Assembly (NCBI GenBank): GCA_002360495.1
Contig: DEQO01000019.1
Location: 1-18,783, forward strand
DNA from: Flavobacteriales bacterium UBA3364
Lineage (GTDB): Bacteria > Bacteroidota > Bacteroidia > Flavobacteriales_F > PHOS-HE28
Direction of reading: 5' to 3'
DNA: 18,783 nucleotides
Positions 17,301 through 18,783 of the stretch are shown piece by piece; position 1 is the stretch's first letter, and each line of letters starts with the position of its first letter. The notes under the pieces are model-generated. The model searched no databases. It was not told the DNA's origin and saw only the letters and a list, made by a program, of their open reading frames with translations. The position numbers were made by a program, and so were the translations under genes.

Positions 17301-18136
17301 GTTCCATCGTTCCGGAAAAGGGTGACCCGATCGGTGGCGCACAACAGATCAAGGTCGCCATCGACATCCAGATCATGCAACAAGAGATCGCCGACATCAA
17401 CCACTGGCATCGATGCCGTCTCCGTCAGTTGGCCGCTCCCGTTGTTCAGGAAGGTCCTGAGCACATTGATATCCGGATCGCCGAGCACCAGGTCCGCGTC
17501 ACCGTCGCCATCCAGATCACCAGGCTCCAGTACCATCGTGGTGTTCGCCGTATTCAAGATCACTTCCACTGGGCCGAACGTGAGCGGTCCTGTTCGCGGA
17601 TACAGATCCACCGAAGAAGGTGTTGGATACGGCCTGTTGTGCGAATGGAGAAGATCCAGAAGCCCATCACCGTTGATATCGGCAACCGCGAATTGGTGGC
17701 TGTTCCCCACCTCCGCGCAAACGAAGATCCCGTCCGCAAAGGTCCCATCACCCAACCCCCGGTACCATTGCACGGTATCCGGGTCGCTCTCGTCGTAGGC
17801 GTAAGCCACGATCAGATCCTTGTTCCCATCCTCGTCCAGGTCGAGCAACTGGTGTTCCATCAAAAGGCCCGGCAGTGTCAAAACGTAGTCCGGACGATCG
17901 TTGGCCAATGTGCCGGCATCCCTGAACAAGGCAAAGACCGAACGACTGTGTACGGAGCCCGCAACGAGCAGGTCGCTTGGTCCTGCGGCATCGGGTTGCA
18001 GCACATGGATCTCTCTCGGATAAACGATCTCCGTACGGCCCAGCAACTGCGGTGGTGCAAACTGGCCGAAAGCAGCACATGGCACCGCGTAGAACAAGGC
18101 ACTGGAGGCCCAGGTGATAGCTGACCATGGTTTCAT
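14327..18136 (-). CDS. Large FG-GAP/VCBS repeat surface protein with SdrD-B-like domain and T9SS sorting domain
   Basis: The 1269-residue protein starts at ATG 18136 with signal peptide MKPWSAITWASSALFYAVPC continuing to AFGQ; an in-frame GTG at 18175 would add 13 residues and read through the candidate promoter, so I reject it. About 13 Asp-rich FG-GAP/VCBS loops (such as DLDGDGDADL, DINGDGLPD and DVDDDGDMD) fill residues about 70-735. An SdrD-B-like module follows at about 742-830 (GTVFLDVNGNGLQEVGEPGLPN). Next come an Ig-like stretch, then a DUF11/DUF7619-like domain at about 964-1110 (EYTVHFRNMGTDTLHTATI) that lacks the usual DPNDK signature. The T9SS type A domain occupies about 1192-1269 (VYPNPASTHF, then GDLAAGTYILRA). 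Same domain order and length as the downstream gene, so these are tandem paralogues. Predicted secreted, calcium-binding surface protein; ligand unknown. Confidence 0.92.
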   Translation of the reverse strand: MKPWSAITWASSALFYAVPCAAFGQFAPPQLLGRTEIVYPREIHVLQPDAAGPSDLLVAGSVHSRSVFALFRDAGTLANDRPDYVLTLPGLLMEHQLLDLDEDGNKDLIVAYAYDESDPDTVQWYRGLGDGTFADGIFVCAEVGNSHQFAVADINGDGLLDLLHSHNRPYPTPSSVDLYPRTGPLTFGPVEVILNTANTTMVLEPGDLDGDGDADLVLGDPDINVLRTFLNNGSGQLTETASMPVVDVGDLLLHDLDVDGDLDLLCATDRVTLFRNDGTGMWTAGTELMPCTGSNFGVRDINGDGLPDVWSIRWTTISPVLYQLQWRLNDGAGGFSAASMRNLNYQDPPLAWTDVDNDGRLDIVTSAMTYHDHLGYRPMDAEGELGELLVLSQGMNAARRISTADLDNDGDQDVVVQCIQNWKTTWLENNGTAYWPEHIVWEDISGHLSPADVICLDADGDGDIDLLHRTRSNDIAPVVSTHWYLNDGAGTFAYGGLLGSAAGISYPGGLQKADLNNDGVLDIIQYVNGIQYWQGLPGGGFATSVYLIANMQGVQAIGYGAVGDVDDDGDMDIVATSGYRPCFIENNGSQQFATPQIFGGTYLCEGGITLRDMDGDGDLDAAMLGQDDSQSIGVWFENEDGYYLQRHTIASMGPYALVAEDVDADGDVDVIGILNNYYGSALLWRNDGTGEFGAPYPAVPGTYPIWNLAVGDLDGNGALDLISNVDNEELWWQPGFAGSAFGVTGTVFLDVNGNGLQEVGEPGLPNATLSLDPDSAAVSQEADGSFSISGPPGPFTLTATAPPGAWQATTASAVEFVLTVEDPMVDGVSFGFAPVLEVAAVQLHALGAFPACAGPAPYWLTIRNTGNTLLSGTVKCGVDPLLQFSSAIPPPDGVVGDTLIWTVEDLAPSAEWTAIVLLTMPGVASQGEQILNGMRVVLQSTSGASVLATTTTTDTVVCAGASTQLICVPGGEGDQHTVPLATPSLEYTVHFRNMGTDTLHTATIVAPLFTPLLHQEVALVASSHPASMFSNSTNTGTYCFITLSGMDLPPIGVDPAGSHGFVTYRVPVDNGTAEHGDRIDHYTELSLIGASYTLAYPGDVFVTLMDCDAFVPQIRDTLNSGIEALYTTYGFAEYNWYLDGGALGSFDAYHIPTASGLYTVEVVDELGCSAVVGPYYWGSTDLASLEEDTAAPRVYPNPASTHFIIDTGSATAPQRWGIFDMAGRRISEVLSNGAAQTVVQRGDLAAGTYILRALDKAAGDPVQCKLLLH

Positions 18137-18142
18137 CGGTGG

Positions 18143-18150
18143 TGAAGATA
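18143..18150 (-). promoter_or_regulatory. Candidate -7 element (TATCTTCA) for the FG-GAP gene pair
   Basis: Minus-strand TATCTTCA (18150 to 18143) ends 6 bases before the ATG at 18136. It shares the TATCTT core with three other upstream regions here. The leader would be nearly absent, so either the transcript is close to leaderless or the match is chance. Confidence 0.25.
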
Positions 18151-18250
18151 AAAGACCGCCATCACCGCCCCACACCGTTCTCGCCTGCGAAACGGGGATA
18201 CGGGTAATTGCTTCGGACCTGCCTCTCCGATCATCCTATTCCCCCTTTTC

Positions 18251-18258
18251 TATCTTGG
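18251..18258 (+). promoter_or_regulatory. Candidate -7 element (TATCTTGG) for the POT transporter
   Basis: TATCTTGG matches TAnnTTTG at 5 of 6 fixed positions and lies 38 bases before the ATG at 18297, after a pyrimidine-rich run (18240-18250). No TTG at normal spacing. It sits in the 160-base divergent intergenic region shared with the FG-GAP pair. Confidence 0.35.
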
Positions 18259-18296
18259 CGCACCTTCAACCCCGACACCAACCCGAATCACCCCCG

Positions 18297-18783
18297 ATGA
18301 GCGCACCAGCAACGACGGCTGCCAACGGCAAACACCCCAAAGGGCTGTACGTCCTGTTCTTCACGGAAATGTGGGAACGCTTTGGCTATTACCTCATGCT
18401 CGGCATCTTCTCGCTGTACATGATCGATGGCTGGGAGAGCGGAGGCATGGGATTCAGCGGGCAGAAGAAGTCCGATGTGTTCGGCACCTACATCGGACTG
18501 GTCTACCTCACGCCCTTCATCGGTGGCCTTCTGGCGGACCGGGTGCTGGGCTACCGTAGGTCCATCTTCCTGGGTGGTGCGCTCATGGCGGCCGGCTACC
18601 TCGGGCTCTCAATCCACAACGAGACACCCTTCTACATCTCGCTGCTGCTGATCATCGTCGGTAACGGGTTCTTCAAACCCAACATTTCCACCCTGGTGGG
18701 CAATCTGTACAACGACGACCGTTACCGTGCCAACAAGGACAGCGGCTACAACATCTTCTACATGGGCATCAACATAGGTGCCT
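18297..18783 (+). CDS. POT/PTR family di-/tripeptide:proton symporter (3' end outside window)
   Basis: The frame opens at ATG 18297 and runs off the window end, showing 162 residues. The N-terminal end is MSAPATTAANGKHPKGLYVL. ExxERFxYY, the proton-coupling signature of the POT family, is present as EMWERFGYY at residues 24-32. GNGFFKPNISTLVGNLY (122-138) and FYMGINIGA (154-162) match the two PTR2 family signature regions. Four hydrophobic segments are visible, about a third of a normal POT protein of about 500 residues with 12-14 segments. It imports di- and tripeptides with protons across the inner membrane. It is transcribed away from the FG-GAP pair. Peptide substrate is inferred from family; some POT proteins carry other substrates. 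The dipeptide products of the DPP IV in this window would suit it, but the genes are about 10 kb apart. Confidence 0.95.
   Translation, partial: MSAPATTAANGKHPKGLYVLFFTEMWERFGYYLMLGIFSLYMIDGWESGGMGFSGQKKSDVFGTYIGLVYLTPFIGGLLADRVLGYRRSIFLGGALMAAGYLGLSIHNETPFYISLLLIIVGNGFFKPNISTLVGNLYNDDRYRANKDSGYNIFYMGINIGA

Noticed and set aside
12200..17540. Recurring CCATC(A/G)CC(A/G)TCCAGATC words suggesting a DNA repeat array or CRISPR
   Set aside because: They encode the Asp-rich FG-GAP loops (DLDGDGD) on the minus strand, with variable spacing and divergent flanks.
17018..18124. Plus-strand open frame of 368 codons opposite the upstream FG-GAP gene
   Set aside because: Its periodic 'VAVDVTHAEI'-like pattern is the reverse complement of the Asp-rich repeat codons, not an independent protein.

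Overview
The window looks like a chromosomal segment from a GC-rich member of the Bacteroidota, probably an uncultivated flavobacterial lineage. This is inferred from three secreted proteins ending in type IX secretion (T9SS) type A sorting domains, signal peptides ending in 'AQ', starts without Shine-Dalgarno sequences, and Bacteroidota-like -7 promoter elements (TAnnTTTG-type). I cannot name a genus from sequence alone.

Layout. Bases 1-2094 (+) hold the 3' part of a delta-60 repeat protein with a T9SS tail. Bases 2222-3464 (+) hold a two-gene unit: a small Spy/CpxP-like periplasmic protein, then a lipoprotein of unknown function. Bases 3465-3722 are noncoding and contain two long imperfect hairpins. 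Bases 3723-6167 (+) encode a multi-spanning GT-C-like membrane protein fused to about six TPR repeats. Bases 6466-8673 (+) encode a secreted dipeptidyl peptidase IV-type S9 peptidase with a complete catalytic triad. It converges on an OmpA-family protein (8698-10476, -) with two tandem jelly-roll-like domains. Two very large paralogous surface proteins follow on the minus strand (10625-14311 and 14327-18136). Both carry 13-14 FG-GAP/VCBS-type Asp-rich repeats, an SdrD-B-like domain, a DUF11/DUF7619-like domain and a T9SS tail. A divergent intergenic region leads to the 5' part of a POT-family peptide:proton symporter (18297 to the window end, +).

How the genes fit together. The region is dominated by cell-envelope and secreted functions: three T9SS cargo proteins, an OmpA peptidoglycan-anchoring protein, a lipoprotein, a Spy-like chaperone, a periplasmic or secreted exopeptidase and a peptide importer. 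DPP IV (releasing dipeptides) and the POT transporter (importing di- and tripeptides) are functionally compatible, but they lie about 10 kb apart and are not an operon. No rRNA, tRNA, CRISPR array, insertion sequence, phage gene or recognisable defence system was seen. The strongest candidates for something undescribed are the folded intergenic segment at 3544-3676, a recurrent TATCTT(C/G) element ahead of four genes, and the basic cytosolic insert plus TPR fusion in the GT-C protein. None of these amounts to a clear new system.
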